Of a stretch of DNA of 40,302 nt, positions 16,399-25,305 are shown piece by piece. The translations under genes were made by a program, and so were the position numbers. The stretch's first letter is position 1. The number at the start of each line of letters is the position of its first letter. This DNA comes from JAKORR01 sp964608495 (lineage in GTDB: Bacteria; Armatimonadota; Zipacnadia; Zipacnadales; FEN-943). The notes beneath the pieces are model-generated. The model ran no database searches and was not told the DNA's origin. It was given only the letters and a program-made list of their open reading frames with translations. The stretch is taken from contig CAZSOQ010000012.1 of assembly GCA_964608495.1 (NCBI GenBank), forward strand, positions 1 through 40,302. Reading direction: 5' to 3'.

Positions 16399-17454
16399 AT
16401 GGACACCATGAGAGCCGCTGTTGTCGTCGAGCCGGGACGGCTCGAGGTCCTCGACGTCCCCAGGCCGACGCCCGATCCCTACCAGGCCCTCGTCAAGGTC
16501 GAGGCGTGCAGCTTCTGCTCCAGCACCGACGTCAAGATCGCCTACGGGGAGCTGCCCTTCGTCAACCAGTACCCCTGCATCCTGGGCCACGAGGGTGTGG
16601 GAAGGGTCATCGAGCCGGGCGAGAAGGTGCGCTACCTGGCCGAGGGCGACCGCGTCCTTCGCCCGCCGGCGGTCTACCCGGGGGCCAAGCTGGGCGAGTT
16701 CTTCTCCGGCTGGGGCGGCTTCGCCGAGTACGCCTGTGTGGTGGACTGGCAGGCGAAGGTCGAGGACCTGCAGATGCGGGCCGACCAGGTTGGCCTGTGG
16801 CCCCGGCTGCACCAGAAGGTCCCGGGAGAGATGAGCGCGCCCGCCGCCACGATGCTGATCACGCTGAAGGAAACGCTCAGCTCCTGGCAGGACATGAGCC
16901 TGCGGCCGGACGCCCGCGTCCTGGTCATCGGCGACGGCGCCGTGGGCCTGGGCTTCGCCTACTGGGCGAAGATCCTCGGCGCCGCGCGCGTGGTCGTCGC
17001 GGGCCACCATGAGGACCGCCTCGACCGCGCGGTCCATATTGGCGCCGATGCCGTCGTCAACAGCCACGCCAAGACCCTCAGCGAGGCCCTGGCGGCCTCC
17101 GACGACACCTCCGAGGCCGAGCGGTTCGACTTCATCGTGGACGCCGTGGGCTCCGGTGCCGCTGTCGAGCAGGCCCTGCCGCTCCTGGCCGCGGGGGGGG
17201 TGCTTGCCATCTACGGCGTCAGCGGCCACCTCACCGCCAATCTGGACATCCTCCGCCTCCCCGTCGGCGCCAGCATCCGCCGCGCCGGCACCGACGAGCC
17301 GCGCGTGCACGGCCAGGTCCTCGAGGCCTGGCGGCTCGGCCTGCTGAAGCTGAACGACTTCTACAGCCACGTGCTGCCGCTTGAGGACGCCGCCCGGGGC
17401 CTGGAGCTGCTCCGCACCCGCGAGGCCTTCAAGGTCGTCTGCACGATGGACTGA
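16399..17454 (+). CDS. Zinc-type MDR alcohol/polyol dehydrogenase
   Basis: The protein has 351 residues. The N-terminal GroES-like domain has A-C37-S-F-C40-S-S-T-D, with C40 at the position of the catalytic-zinc cysteine, followed by G-H64-E65-G-V-G, the usual second ligand region. The four-cysteine structural zinc loop is missing; instead there is a P-P-A-V-Y-P-G-A insert. The Rossmann motif G-D-G-A-V-G-L-G is at 178-185. Family members oxidise secondary alcohols such as sorbitol, threonine or inositol-like polyols. GGAGG (16385-16389) is 9 bp before the ATG at 16399; an ATG at 16394 is out of frame and another in-frame ATG is at 16408. With its MDR neighbour it could carry out an oxidation and re-reduction (epimerisation) pair, but this is inference. 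Confidence 0.85.
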   Translation: MDTMRAAVVVEPGRLEVLDVPRPTPDPYQALVKVEACSFCSSTDVKIAYGELPFVNQYPCILGHEGVGRVIEPGEKVRYLAEGDRVLRPPAVYPGAKLGEFFSGWGGFAEYACVVDWQAKVEDLQMRADQVGLWPRLHQKVPGEMSAPAATMLITLKETLSSWQDMSLRPDARVLVIGDGAVGLGFAYWAKILGAARVVVAGHHEDRLDRAVHIGADAVVNSHAKTLSEALAASDDTSEAERFDFIVDAVGSGAAVEQALPLLAAGGVLAIYGVSGHLTANLDILRLPVGASIRRAGTDEPRVHGQVLEAWRLGLLKLNDFYSHVLPLEDAARGLELLRTREAFKVVCTMD

Positions 17455-17514
17455 CCCGGAGGCCGGGCACGCGCGCTCGGTGCCGCCGCGTGGCCCTGCC
17501 CGGGAGACCACGAC

Positions 17515-19959
17515 ATGCCTCTGCGCAACGTCACGCTCGAGATGAGTCTGAAGCCCTTCCGCGACACGTCGGAGGACACGGCCCGCTGCGTCTGCCGACA
17601 CCTCTTCACCCAGTGGCTGCCCCTCCTCCGCCACGCCGAGGCGGTCTCGGTGCTCCTGTGGTGCGCGGACGGCTCCGAGATCCTTGAATACCGGGGCGAC
17701 CTGGATCAGCCCTTCGAGTGGGCCCGCTACATCGGCGGCGCCAATCCGCGGAGCAAGATGCCCAACGACCCCGACGGCATCGCTCTGCACAGCCGCCCCT
17801 ACCTGTACATGGACGACCCGCCCGTCTTCACCTACCGCTGGCTCAAGCGGCTGATCGAGATCATCAAGGAAGAGGGCCGCGCCGTTACGGGCAAGCCCGT
17901 GCGGGTGGGCGAGACCTTCGACCCCGGCCCGGAGTTCGCCAGGTCGCCCTTCAAGTACGAGCGGCACCCCGAGATCTGCCTCGGCGAGACCATGGGCGCC
18001 ACCAGCTTCGTCTGCTCCTACGCCACCCTCAACGCCGACTCGCAGCCCTACGCCGGCTTCCCCGACGGCATCCCACAGGGCACGCCCTTCGGCACCTTCC
18101 TGGGGCGCCAGTGCCGCCATTTCCTCGCCGACCTGGGCTTCGACTACCTGTGGTTCTCGAACGGCTTCGGCTTCGGCCTGGAGCCCTGGGCCCTGCGCGG
18201 GGCTGTCTTCGACGGCCAGCGCTTCTCGGCCGACCGCGTCGAGGAGGTGCGCGAGAAGTCCCTGGCCTTCTGGGACCTGTTCCGCGCCGAGTGTCCCGAC
18301 GTGCCCCTCGAGACCCGCGGCACCAATCTGTCCACCGCCATGGACCTGTCTTCCGACGCCGTGCCGCTGCGCGACATCTACCGTGGCGGGTACGGTATTG
18401 AGCCACCGCCCAACTCGCCCTGGGCCGCGCTCAACCATGACTTCGGGCTCGAGCTGGTCGGCTGGATGTCCCACATCGCCGAGATCCCGGGCGAGACCTT
18501 TCCCTTCCGCTTCTACACCCACGACCCCTGGTGGCTCAACAGCCCCTGGTTGGACCGCTACGGCCGCGAGCCCCACGACCTCTACCTGCCCCTGGCCGTC
18601 TCCAGGATAGACGCCGAGGGCCGGGTCCGCACGCCCACCTCGATCCTCTTCCTCACCGCCGACGACTCCTACGGCCGCTTGCCCGACCAGGTGCCCGAGG
18701 AGGTGATCCCTCATCTCCTCGCCGCCAGGAGAGACGAGCCCGACCAGCCCGGCCCGCTCGTCTGGGTCTACCCCTTTGACGAATACCACGACTGGACCTT
18801 CGGCCGGCCGCCGAGGATCGAGGAGGTGTTCTTCGGGGACTGGCTCATGCGCGGCGCGGTGAACCGCGGCTTCCCCCTCAACACCGTGATCAGCACGCGG
18901 AGCCTCGCGGCCCAGACGGCCGCCGGCGTGGACCCCTTCGCCGAGTCCCTGCTGGTCAGCCCCGTGCCTCAGGCCGGCAGCGCGTGGGAGGAGCCCCTGC
19001 TCACGCACGTGGACCGCGGCGGCCGCCTGCTGCTCTATGGCCCGATCGCGAAGGCCGGCGCCCGGATTCTGCGGCTGCTGAACCTTGCCTTGGCCGATGA
19101 GCTCACCGGCTCCTTCGATGTGGCTCTCGACCTCGACCAGGACCTGGTCGGCGAGGAGCCCCACGCCACGGAGCTGGCGCACCACGGCCTGCTCTCCGGC
19201 GGGGGCATCTGCGCCGTCCCGACCGATCCGCGCGAGGCCGGCACGCGGGTCCTGATGACCCTTCGCCAGGGCGGCGAGACCCGGATCGGCGCCCTGGCTC
19301 GCGAGGCCGATGAGGCGGGCCGCGGCCCGGTGGTCTGGGTGCGCGGCACGGTCTCCTGCGACCCGACCCAGATCCGTGGCCATCTCCTCGTGCCGCTCGA
19401 CGCGCGCCGCTTCTTCCCGGCCGAGGTCGTCCTGCGCTACGCCCTGTCGGCCTTCGGCCTCGACCTGCGCACCGAGAAGGCCGGCGCCGCCCAGCCCGAC
19501 CCCATGCTCTGCATCGCCCGCCACGCCAACGCCTTCTTCTTCTCCGGCTACTCGCCCGACTGCACCGTCCGCCAGCACCTCCGCCTCCCCCAGGGCGCGC
19601 CGCTGATGCTGGGGCTGCAGACCCGCCTCGTCGCCGGTCGCGCCACCTACACCATGCCGCCCGCTTGGCACCGCGAGTGCCGGGTCTTCGTCGAGCAGGC
19701 CGAGGACACGCTGCTCTCGTGCCGCGAGCAGCCCCCGGTGGCCATGGGCCTGCGTCGCAGGTTTCTCGTGACGGGCCTCCGCGCCGCGACCGTGCGCTTC
19801 TACCCCGAGCCCGGCACCGAGGGCAAGGTCACCTTCCTGCGCAGCCCCGCCTATCCCTTCATCCAGGGCGACTTCGCCGAGCCCGGCCTGGTCGAGGACC
19901 GGCGCGGGCGCTTCCTGGAGGTCGCCGGCGTCACTGGCGAGCTGCTGATCTCCTGGTGA
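17515..19959 (+). CDS. Large putative TIM-barrel glycosidase of unrecognised family
   Basis: The protein has 814 residues and no signal peptide. It opens with N-V-T-L-E-M-S-L-K-P-F, which I recall as the start of a conserved but uncharacterised protein group. Residues ~20-430 look like a (beta/alpha)8 barrel, with acidic candidates in R-V-G-E-T-F-D-P-G-P-E-F, L-W-F-S-N-G-F-G-F-G-L-E-P-W, L-E-T-R-G-T-N and F-Y-T-H-D-P-W-W. Residues ~440-600 alternate hydrophobic strands and helices (L-L-V-S-P-V-P, G-G-R-L-L-L-Y-G-P) like the Rossmann-type trimerisation domain of GH42 enzymes, followed by a beta-rich tail. A cytosolic glycosidase is the most likely role. It is the third gene of the operon, 60 bp after the dehydrogenase and 62 bp before the isomerase-like gene, so its product is probably fed to them. 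Confidence 0.75.
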   Translation: MPLRNVTLEMSLKPFRDTSEDTARCVCRHLFTQWLPLLRHAEAVSVLLWCADGSEILEYRGDLDQPFEWARYIGGANPRSKMPNDPDGIALHSRPYLYMDDPPVFTYRWLKRLIEIIKEEGRAVTGKPVRVGETFDPGPEFARSPFKYERHPEICLGETMGATSFVCSYATLNADSQPYAGFPDGIPQGTPFGTFLGRQCRHFLADLGFDYLWFSNGFGFGLEPWALRGAVFDGQRFSADRVEEVREKSLAFWDLFRAECPDVPLETRGTNLSTAMDLSSDAVPLRDIYRGGYGIEPPPNSPWAALNHDFGLELVGWMSHIAEIPGETFPFRFYTHDPWWLNSPWLDRYGREPHDLYLPLAVSRIDAEGRVRTPTSILFLTADDSYGRLPDQVPEEVIPHLLAARRDEPDQPGPLVWVYPFDEYHDWTFGRPPRIEEVFFGDWLMRGAVNRGFPLNTVISTRSLAAQTAAGVDPFAESLLVSPVPQAGSAWEEPLLTHVDRGGRLLLYGPIAKAGARILRLLNLALADELTGSFDVALDLDQDLVGEEPHATELAHHGLLSGGGICAVPTDPREAGTRVLMTLRQGGETRIGALAREADEAGRGPVVWVRGTVSCDPTQIRGHLLVPLDARRFFPAEVVLRYALSAFGLDLRTEKAGAAQPDPMLCIARHANAFFFSGYSPDCTVRQHLRLPQGAPLMLGLQTRLVAGRATYTMPPAWHRECRVFVEQAEDTLLSCREQPPVAMGLRRRFLVTGLRAATVRFYPEPGTEGKVTFLRSPAYPFIQGDFAEPGLVEDRRGRFLEVAGVTGELLISW

Positions 19960-20021
19960 CCATCGCCCGCCGGAGCGGCGAGGCACGCCCGGGCCCGCAG
20001 GCCCAGGGGAGAGTTCCAGCA

Positions 20022-21473
20022 ATGATAGTCGAGCGCCGCAAGCCGCTGACCGCCCGCGTGGGGGTCCTGGCCGTCGGCCATCACGTCTACTGGGGCCAGT
20101 TCGACGGCCTCCTGGACGAGCTACTCGGCAAGCTCGGAGTCCTGGTTGAGAGAGTCAAGGGCCACGGCGTCGAGGTCATCACCTTCGGCATGGTTGACCG
20201 TGCCGAGGCCGCCTACGAGGTCCTGCCGCGGATCAAGGCCGCCGACCTGGACCTGCTCCTCGTGGACATGGTCACCTACGCCACCTCCTCGACCTTCGGC
20301 GTGCTCGCCCGCGAGCTGGACCTGCCGATCGTGCTCGTGGCGCTGCAGCCCATGGCGGCGATGGACTACGAGCGGGGCAGCACCTACATGCAGCTCTGCA
20401 ACGACGATCTGTGCTCGGTGCCCGAGTTCACGGGCGTGGCCATCCGCATGGGCAGGAAGGCCCCGGAGGTGATCCTCGGCGCCCTGTACGACGATCCCCA
20501 GGCCGACGCTGAGCTGGCCGAGTGGTGTCGCATCGCCCACGTCCTCCACGACGTCAGGCGCGCTCGCCTCGGCCATATGGGCCACGTCCTCGAGGCCATG
20601 CTCGACATGCACACCGACCCCACGGCTGTCACCGCCGCCTTCGGCTGCCACGTCGTCCAGTGCGAGGCGGACGATCTGCTGCCCTACTATCGGTCGGTGG
20701 ACCCGGCCGCGCTCGAGGAGAAGAGGGCCCAGATCCTGGGCTTCTTCGACACGCCCGACCCCGTGTCCGACCCCTTGACCACCAGGCTCACCGACGAGGA
20801 CCTGCACAGGGCCGCCCGCGCCGCCGTGGCCCTGGACGCCTTCATCGCCGACCGCCGCCTCGACGGCCTGGCCTACTACTACGAGGCGGAGGCGGGCTCC
20901 GAGCTGCGCGAGGTGATGACCAACCTCATCGTCGGCAACTCCCTGCTCTGCGCCGCGGGCTTCCCCATGTGCGGCGAGTACGACATCAAGACTTGCATCG
21001 CCATGCTCATCATGGACCGGCTGGAGATAGGGGGGAGCTTCGCCGAGTTTCACCCGGTGGACTTCGTGCGGGACACGGTCCTGGTCGGCCACGACGGGCC
21101 GCACCACATCAACATCGCCGACGGTCGTCCGGTCCTTCGCAGCCTGGCGAAGTATCACGGCAAGCCCGGTTCCGGCGCCGGCGTGGAGTTCCGCATCAAG
21201 GAAGGGCCCATCACGATGCTGAGCATCGGCGTCACCGCCGCCGGCGCCTTCAAGTTCGTCATCGCCGAGGGCGCATCGGTGCGCGGGCCCGTACCCCCCA
21301 CGGGCAACACCAACACCCACGGTCGCTTCGAGCCCGACGTGCGCACCTTCCTCAGGCGATGGGTGGCGGAGGGCCCGACGCACCACTTCGCCCTCGGCAT
21401 CGGCCACCATGCGCGGGCCCTGCGCAGGATCGCCGACGCGCTGGGGATCGAGTCCGCCATCGTCACGCCGTGA
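20022..21473 (+). CDS. L-arabinose/L-fucose isomerase-like protein
   Basis: The start is the ATG at 20022, preceded by GGGGAGAG about 10 bp upstream; the open frame extends further 5' but without coding character. The protein has 483 residues, close to L-arabinose isomerase (about 500). Metal-ligand candidates in the expected order are E288 (Y-Y-Y-E-A-E), E319 (C-G-E-Y-D-I-K-T), H357/H361/H362 (H-D-G-P-H-H-I) and H454/H455 (T-H-H-F-A-L-G), matching the Glu-Glu-His-His set of AraA-type ketol isomerases. The N-terminal part has the expected Rossmann-like layers. Such enzymes interconvert aldoses and ketoses using Mn2+. Sequence divergence makes the substrate uncertain, and no kinase or epimerase for the arabinose pathway is adjacent. 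It is the last gene of the plus-strand operon. Confidence 0.8.
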   Translation: MIVERRKPLTARVGVLAVGHHVYWGQFDGLLDELLGKLGVLVERVKGHGVEVITFGMVDRAEAAYEVLPRIKAADLDLLLVDMVTYATSSTFGVLARELDLPIVLVALQPMAAMDYERGSTYMQLCNDDLCSVPEFTGVAIRMGRKAPEVILGALYDDPQADAELAEWCRIAHVLHDVRRARLGHMGHVLEAMLDMHTDPTAVTAAFGCHVVQCEADDLLPYYRSVDPAALEEKRAQILGFFDTPDPVSDPLTTRLTDEDLHRAARAAVALDAFIADRRLDGLAYYYEAEAGSELREVMTNLIVGNSLLCAAGFPMCGEYDIKTCIAMLIMDRLEIGGSFAEFHPVDFVRDTVLVGHDGPHHINIADGRPVLRSLAKYHGKPGSGAGVEFRIKEGPITMLSIGVTAAGAFKFVIAEGASVRGPVPPTGNTNTHGRFEPDVRTFLRRWVAEGPTHHFALGIGHHARALRRIADALGIESAIVTP

Positions 21474-21485
21474 CACGGCGCCCCA

Positions 21486-21529
21486 CTGCCGGCCGCGGTC
21501 ATCCGCGGGTCCCATCCCACGCCCGGCAG
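21486..21529. terminator. Nested hairpin between convergent genes, possible bidirectional terminator
   Basis: In the 95-bp gap between the convergent isomerase-like and GH42-like genes, CTGCCGG (21486-21492) pairs with CCGGCAG (21523-21529), enclosing CCGCGG-tcat-CCGCGG (21493-21508). This gives an outer 7-bp and an inner 6-bp stem. There is no T-tract on either strand, so termination efficiency is uncertain. The position makes a shared terminator the simplest reading. Confidence 0.4.
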
Positions 21530-21568
21530 GCGCGACCGGCGCAGCCCTCCGGGCGCGGCCTTCCCGGC

Positions 21569-24500
21569 TCACCTTGTCCGTGCCGACAGCGTCCGCTCAG
21601 CCTCCGCCAGGGCCTTCTCCCACGCCGCGGCGTCCCCAAGGAAGAACATCCGCGTGTCGTACGCCTCCACGTCACACGAGAACTCCCGCGCCCCCCTTGC
21701 CAACACCTCGCCGCTGTAGCAGTCCACCACATCGGCCGGCCTGCGCAGCCGGAAGGTCCGTCCGCCGCTCTCGCGGGCGTGGACGGCGAGGAACGACCGA
21801 TTGGCGTAGACGATGTCGTCTCGCTCGCAGAACAGGTGGCACCCGGCCCACCGCGCCAGCTCCCGCAGCAGGTCGGCCGGCGCGATCGTCGCGCCTATCC
21901 ACACGTACCTCCCCTTACCCTCCTCGCGCATCGCCATGCCCACCTGCCCACCCTCGACGAATCGCGCCAGCGCCTCGCCTCCGCCGGCGCAAGAGAATCG
22001 CTGCTGCAGGGACGTGCGGCCCTCCGGCCTCACATACTCCACCGTGCCCTCGCCCACGGGCTTCCATCCGGGCTGCTCGACACTCCCGAAGGGCCGCCCG
22101 GCGTCGAAGCCCGGCAGGAGCCGGGCTCCCGCCTCGGTCAGCTTCATATCCATGGCCCCGTTCTGCCCGTGCTCCTCGTCCAGCCGCAACCCGGTCGCGT
22201 CGGCGATGTGGTCTAGCGACAGGCTCGGCTCGGCTCCCGCCCTCAGCAGGCCCGGCGCGTACATGAACACGACCGTCGCGCCCTCTCGCGCCAGCCGGCG
22301 CAGGCCCTCGCGCTCCTCGGCGTCCAGGATGAACCCGTTGAGCACCAGGACGAGCTTGTAGCGCGCGCTTGCCCGTAGCAGGTCCGACAGCTCGTAGTAG
22401 TCCACCGGCGCCCCGATTCGGCACAGCTCCTGCACCTTGAAGGTGTCTATCAGCGTGCTGGTCACCGGCCATGGGGGGCAGGCGTACAGCGAGTCCAGGT
22501 CTATCGCGGCGGTGATGTCCGTATCAGCCGACCGCTCGAAGCCCATCGCTGCCTCGCCCAGCCGCTGCTGGCGCGCGAACAGCTCCAGGATCGGCCCCTG
22601 GTTGTACCATTGGCTGCCGGGCCCCATCGGGAACCACCAGCCGTTGCACCCCTCGCACACCACATGGGCAAACTCGCGCTTCAGCCCCCCCAGCGTCTGG
22701 GGCAGGTCCTGGGGACGGCCGTGCAGCGCGGGATTGTCCTCCTGCACCGGCAGGAAGTGGCTGCGGATGTCCGACTCGGAGAACCACAGCTTGCCGTGCT
22801 GCTTGAGCGTGGCGTTGGGAGCCCGGATACACCCGTGCTCCCCGGGTCCGCGCCGGTCGTATTGGGGCGGCCCGGCGAAGAAGTCCACGTCCGGGCTGGC
22901 GATGATCCGCTTCAGCTCCGCCTGGCCCCCCTCCAGGAACCAGTGGTTCTGCAGATACCCGTGGAACATCCCCACCAGCGCCTGCCCCGCCGTCGCCTGC
23001 TTCACGGCTCGCGCGAAGGTCAGCACGGCCTCCTCCATCGCGGCGTTGTGCACGTAGTAGTAGTCCAGCACGCGCTGGCTTGTGGCAGGGTCCCAGAAGT
23101 ACCCGAAGTCCGCTTGCCGGCGCATCTCCGGCGGAGGAGGCAGGGCCGTCGCGAAGTCCGCCGAGGGATCGGCCCACCCCCGCCGCAGCGCCTCCACGTC
23201 CCCCTGGTACTTGCGCCTGAGGTGATCGCGAAACCGGGCCAGCATCGCGGGCGAGTAGTCCACGGCGTACCGGTTGTGGTCGTAGTCCCCCCAGTAGTAC
23301 CACTCCTCCGTCCCGCCGCCGCACAGGAAGTAGCCGACCACCCGGTCCGAGTAGGGCGCTTGGCGGATGTGTTGCACATACCGATACAGCGCCTCGGCCA
23401 TGCCCTGCCGCCACACCTCGGACGCGAAGGACGGGTAGCCCCGCTTCTCCAGCGGCAGGTTCCGCATGGCGTACCATTGCGTGAAGTGGTCCCGCCGCCC
23501 ATCGTTGAAGGCCATCGTCTCCTCGGGGTAGTCCACCGCGAAGTCCGGCGGGGCGCACAGGTAGCACCGCAGGACTAAGTAGGCGTCGGGCACGGCCTCC
23601 AGCAGCCTCGGGATCATCTCGTCCAGCCGCTTGAACACGTCCTCTTGCTTCCCCGGCCAGCCCACGCCTCCCACCATCAGGAACTGCAGCCCAAAGCCCG
23701 ACCTCGACAGCTCCGCCAGCTCCTCCCAGCTAGTCCCGCACTTGTTGTAGGTCTCCGGCCCGAAGCGTCGCCCGCCCACGACCACCGTGGGCACGCCGCC
23801 CACCTCCTTCACCTGGGCCGGAGTCACGGCGCCGGGGCCCGTCGCCGGCGCGAAGCTCGGCTCATAGGCCGGGCGCGGGACATAGGCTCCCCTCAGGGGC
23901 TCCGGGTCCGCGCCGTCCGGCGTGCCGTCCAGGTCGGTGTCGGCCGCCGTCGGATTGGTGTTGGCCCGCACTTCCGCCGCGTCGGCCAGGCCGTCGCCAT
24001 CGCTGTCCGCCAGACCCTCGCCCCGCCTCTGCCATTGGCCGGTCCAGCACCCGAGCTCGCCCCGCAGGTAGCCGGGTGTCACCTTGTATCGCCCGCGCCC
24101 CGCCTCGTGGGGCACCACCGCCAGGGCCACGTCCCAGTCCTCCTCCACCGCCTGGGGCTTCTGCCAGCCGAAGGGCTCCGCGTAGACCCACTCGTGCTCC
24201 CCGGGCCGCGCCGAGTCCATGAACCACAGGTCGCTCAGGCCGCCCAGCATCACGACGCCGATCCCGTAGCCCTGCTCACCGTCGTAGGACACGTCGTGCC
24301 AACGACGGTCGGGTGTCCAGGTGTTGCTCTCGCCGGCGGTCTGGAGGGGCTGATCCTCCGAGCCCTGGTGACTGTGCAGGCCGGGGGCGTCGCCCGTCGC
24401 CCGCAGCGTGACCGGTGCCTTGAACCACAGAATCTCCGTCGGCTTGCGGCAGGAGTAGTGGTATTGCACCTCCAGGAAGTCGGGGAAGAAGCGATAGGTC

Positions 24501-25108
24501 GTGGTCAGCTCATTATCGGGCTCGACCAGGCCGGGGTAGCGCACCCTGACCGCCACGAACAGGGGCCCCGCCGCGAGTACCTCGGGCGGCCCCGCGCACA
24601 GGTCCGCCGGCTTCACCATGGGCTCGCGGCCGCACCACCAGTGGATCCCGTCCCCCAGGGCCTCCACCAGGCCGCCCGGTGTCCTCAGCTTCAGCGACGG
24701 CAGCGTGCCGCTCGCCGGGTCCAGCCGCGCCTCGTAGGCGGCGGCCGAGACGGCCCAGTCCGCGCCCAGCCTCACGCGGCCCGCCTCTCGACGCTCGTCC
24801 GTCGGCTCGCCCGCGTACAGCCATACCACCCGCCGCGCGCCTGCCTCCATCGGCTGGGCCGTCTCCACGAGCACCTCTCGCCGCTCAGGGTCCGCCTGTG
24901 CCGGCGCCTCGCGCCCGGCGGCCTCGTCCCACGCCCTCCAGGCGCCCACCTCGCCGCCCTCCGGCATCGGCACCGCCATCGGCCGGCGCAGGGCCGTCTG
25001 GCCCGCGTTGTGCACTACGCCCAGCGCCCGCCGCGAGCAGTCGGTGAAGTGCCAGGTGTCGAGGGGGGCCTGAGCCAGCAGGCTGAGACACAGGGCCGAG
25101 AGCAGCAT
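21569..25108 (-). CDS. Secreted GH42-like glycosidase with calcium-binding-type repeat
   Basis: The ATG at 25108 starts a signal peptide (MLLSALCLSLLAQA) and has GGAGG 8 bp upstream; an ATG at 25147 adds a non-signal tail. The 1179-residue protein has an N-terminal beta-sandwich (~20-350), then D-S-D-G-D-G-L-A-D-A-A-E-V ... D-T-D-L-D-G-T-P-D-G-A-D (from 368), a thrombospondin type-3/EF-hand-like calcium motif. The TIM barrel (~425-830) has G-G-G-T-E601-E602-W-Y-Y-W as acid/base candidate and L-W-F-S-E778-S-D as nucleophile candidate, matching clan GH-A. A Rossmann-like trimerisation domain follows (~860-1010), as in GH42 beta-galactosidases, then a beta tail. It is likely an extracellular exo-glycosidase acting on beta-linked sugars; the exact family needs a profile search. 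It is the last gene of a three-gene minus-strand group. Confidence 0.85.
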   Translation of the reverse strand: MLLSALCLSLLAQAPLDTWHFTDCSRRALGVVHNAGQTALRRPMAVPMPEGGEVGAWRAWDEAAGREAPAQADPERREVLVETAQPMEAGARRVVWLYAGEPTDERREAGRVRLGADWAVSAAAYEARLDPASGTLPSLKLRTPGGLVEALGDGIHWWCGREPMVKPADLCAGPPEVLAAGPLFVAVRVRYPGLVEPDNELTTTYRFFPDFLEVQYHYSCRKPTEILWFKAPVTLRATGDAPGLHSHQGSEDQPLQTAGESNTWTPDRRWHDVSYDGEQGYGIGVVMLGGLSDLWFMDSARPGEHEWVYAEPFGWQKPQAVEEDWDVALAVVPHEAGRGRYKVTPGYLRGELGCWTGQWQRRGEGLADSDGDGLADAAEVRANTNPTAADTDLDGTPDGADPEPLRGAYVPRPAYEPSFAPATGPGAVTPAQVKEVGGVPTVVVGGRRFGPETYNKCGTSWEELAELSRSGFGLQFLMVGGVGWPGKQEDVFKRLDEMIPRLLEAVPDAYLVLRCYLCAPPDFAVDYPEETMAFNDGRRDHFTQWYAMRNLPLEKRGYPSFASEVWRQGMAEALYRYVQHIRQAPYSDRVVGYFLCGGGTEEWYYWGDYDHNRYAVDYSPAMLARFRDHLRRKYQGDVEALRRGWADPSADFATALPPPPEMRRQADFGYFWDPATSQRVLDYYYVHNAAMEEAVLTFARAVKQATAGQALVGMFHGYLQNHWFLEGGQAELKRIIASPDVDFFAGPPQYDRRGPGEHGCIRAPNATLKQHGKLWFSESDIRSHFLPVQEDNPALHGRPQDLPQTLGGLKREFAHVVCEGCNGWWFPMGPGSQWYNQGPILELFARQQRLGEAAMGFERSADTDITAAIDLDSLYACPPWPVTSTLIDTFKVQELCRIGAPVDYYELSDLLRASARYKLVLVLNGFILDAEEREGLRRLAREGATVVFMYAPGLLRAGAEPSLSLDHIADATGLRLDEEHGQNGAMDMKLTEAGARLLPGFDAGRPFGSVEQPGWKPVGEGTVEYVRPEGRTSLQQRFSCAGGGEALARFVEGGQVGMAMREEGKGRYVWIGATIAPADLLRELARWAGCHLFCERDDIVYANRSFLAVHARESGGRTFRLRRPADVVDCYSGEVLARGAREFSCDVEAYDTRMFFLGDAAAWEKALAEAERTLSARTR

Positions 25109-25197
25109 GACGGTAGCCTCCCTGGGAGAGGGGTGGTCCACCGACATGGTACCCCACGGCAGGGCGCGTGTCCCGTGGCCGGGAGAGCGGGTCCCGT

Positions 25198-25219
25198 GCG
25201 CCCGAAGATGAGCGGGCGC
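25198..25219 (-). terminator. Hairpin between small secreted protein gene and GH42-like gene
   Basis: GCGCCCG (25198-25204) and CGGGCGC (25213-25219) form a perfect 7-bp stem with an 8-nt loop, in the 197-bp spacer upstream of the GH42-like gene on the minus strand. It has no T-tract. It could attenuate or partly terminate readthrough from the upstream gene, or be a leader structure. Confidence 0.3.
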
Positions 25220-25305
25220 CCGGGGGGCGAGGCGGAAGGAGAGTCCGAGTCGTCCGGCCAGGCCCGCGGCGCGCTCACGGCGTCCCGGCCGGCGCTTGGG
25301 TGGCC

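Noticed and set aside
15058..20022. Very long minus-strand open frame (over 1600 codons) opposite the dehydrogenase/glycosidase operon
   Set aside because: It is antisense to four well-supported genes; its translation is low-complexity Gly/Ala/Arg/Val typical of GC-rich shadow frames, with no ribosome binding site or domain.
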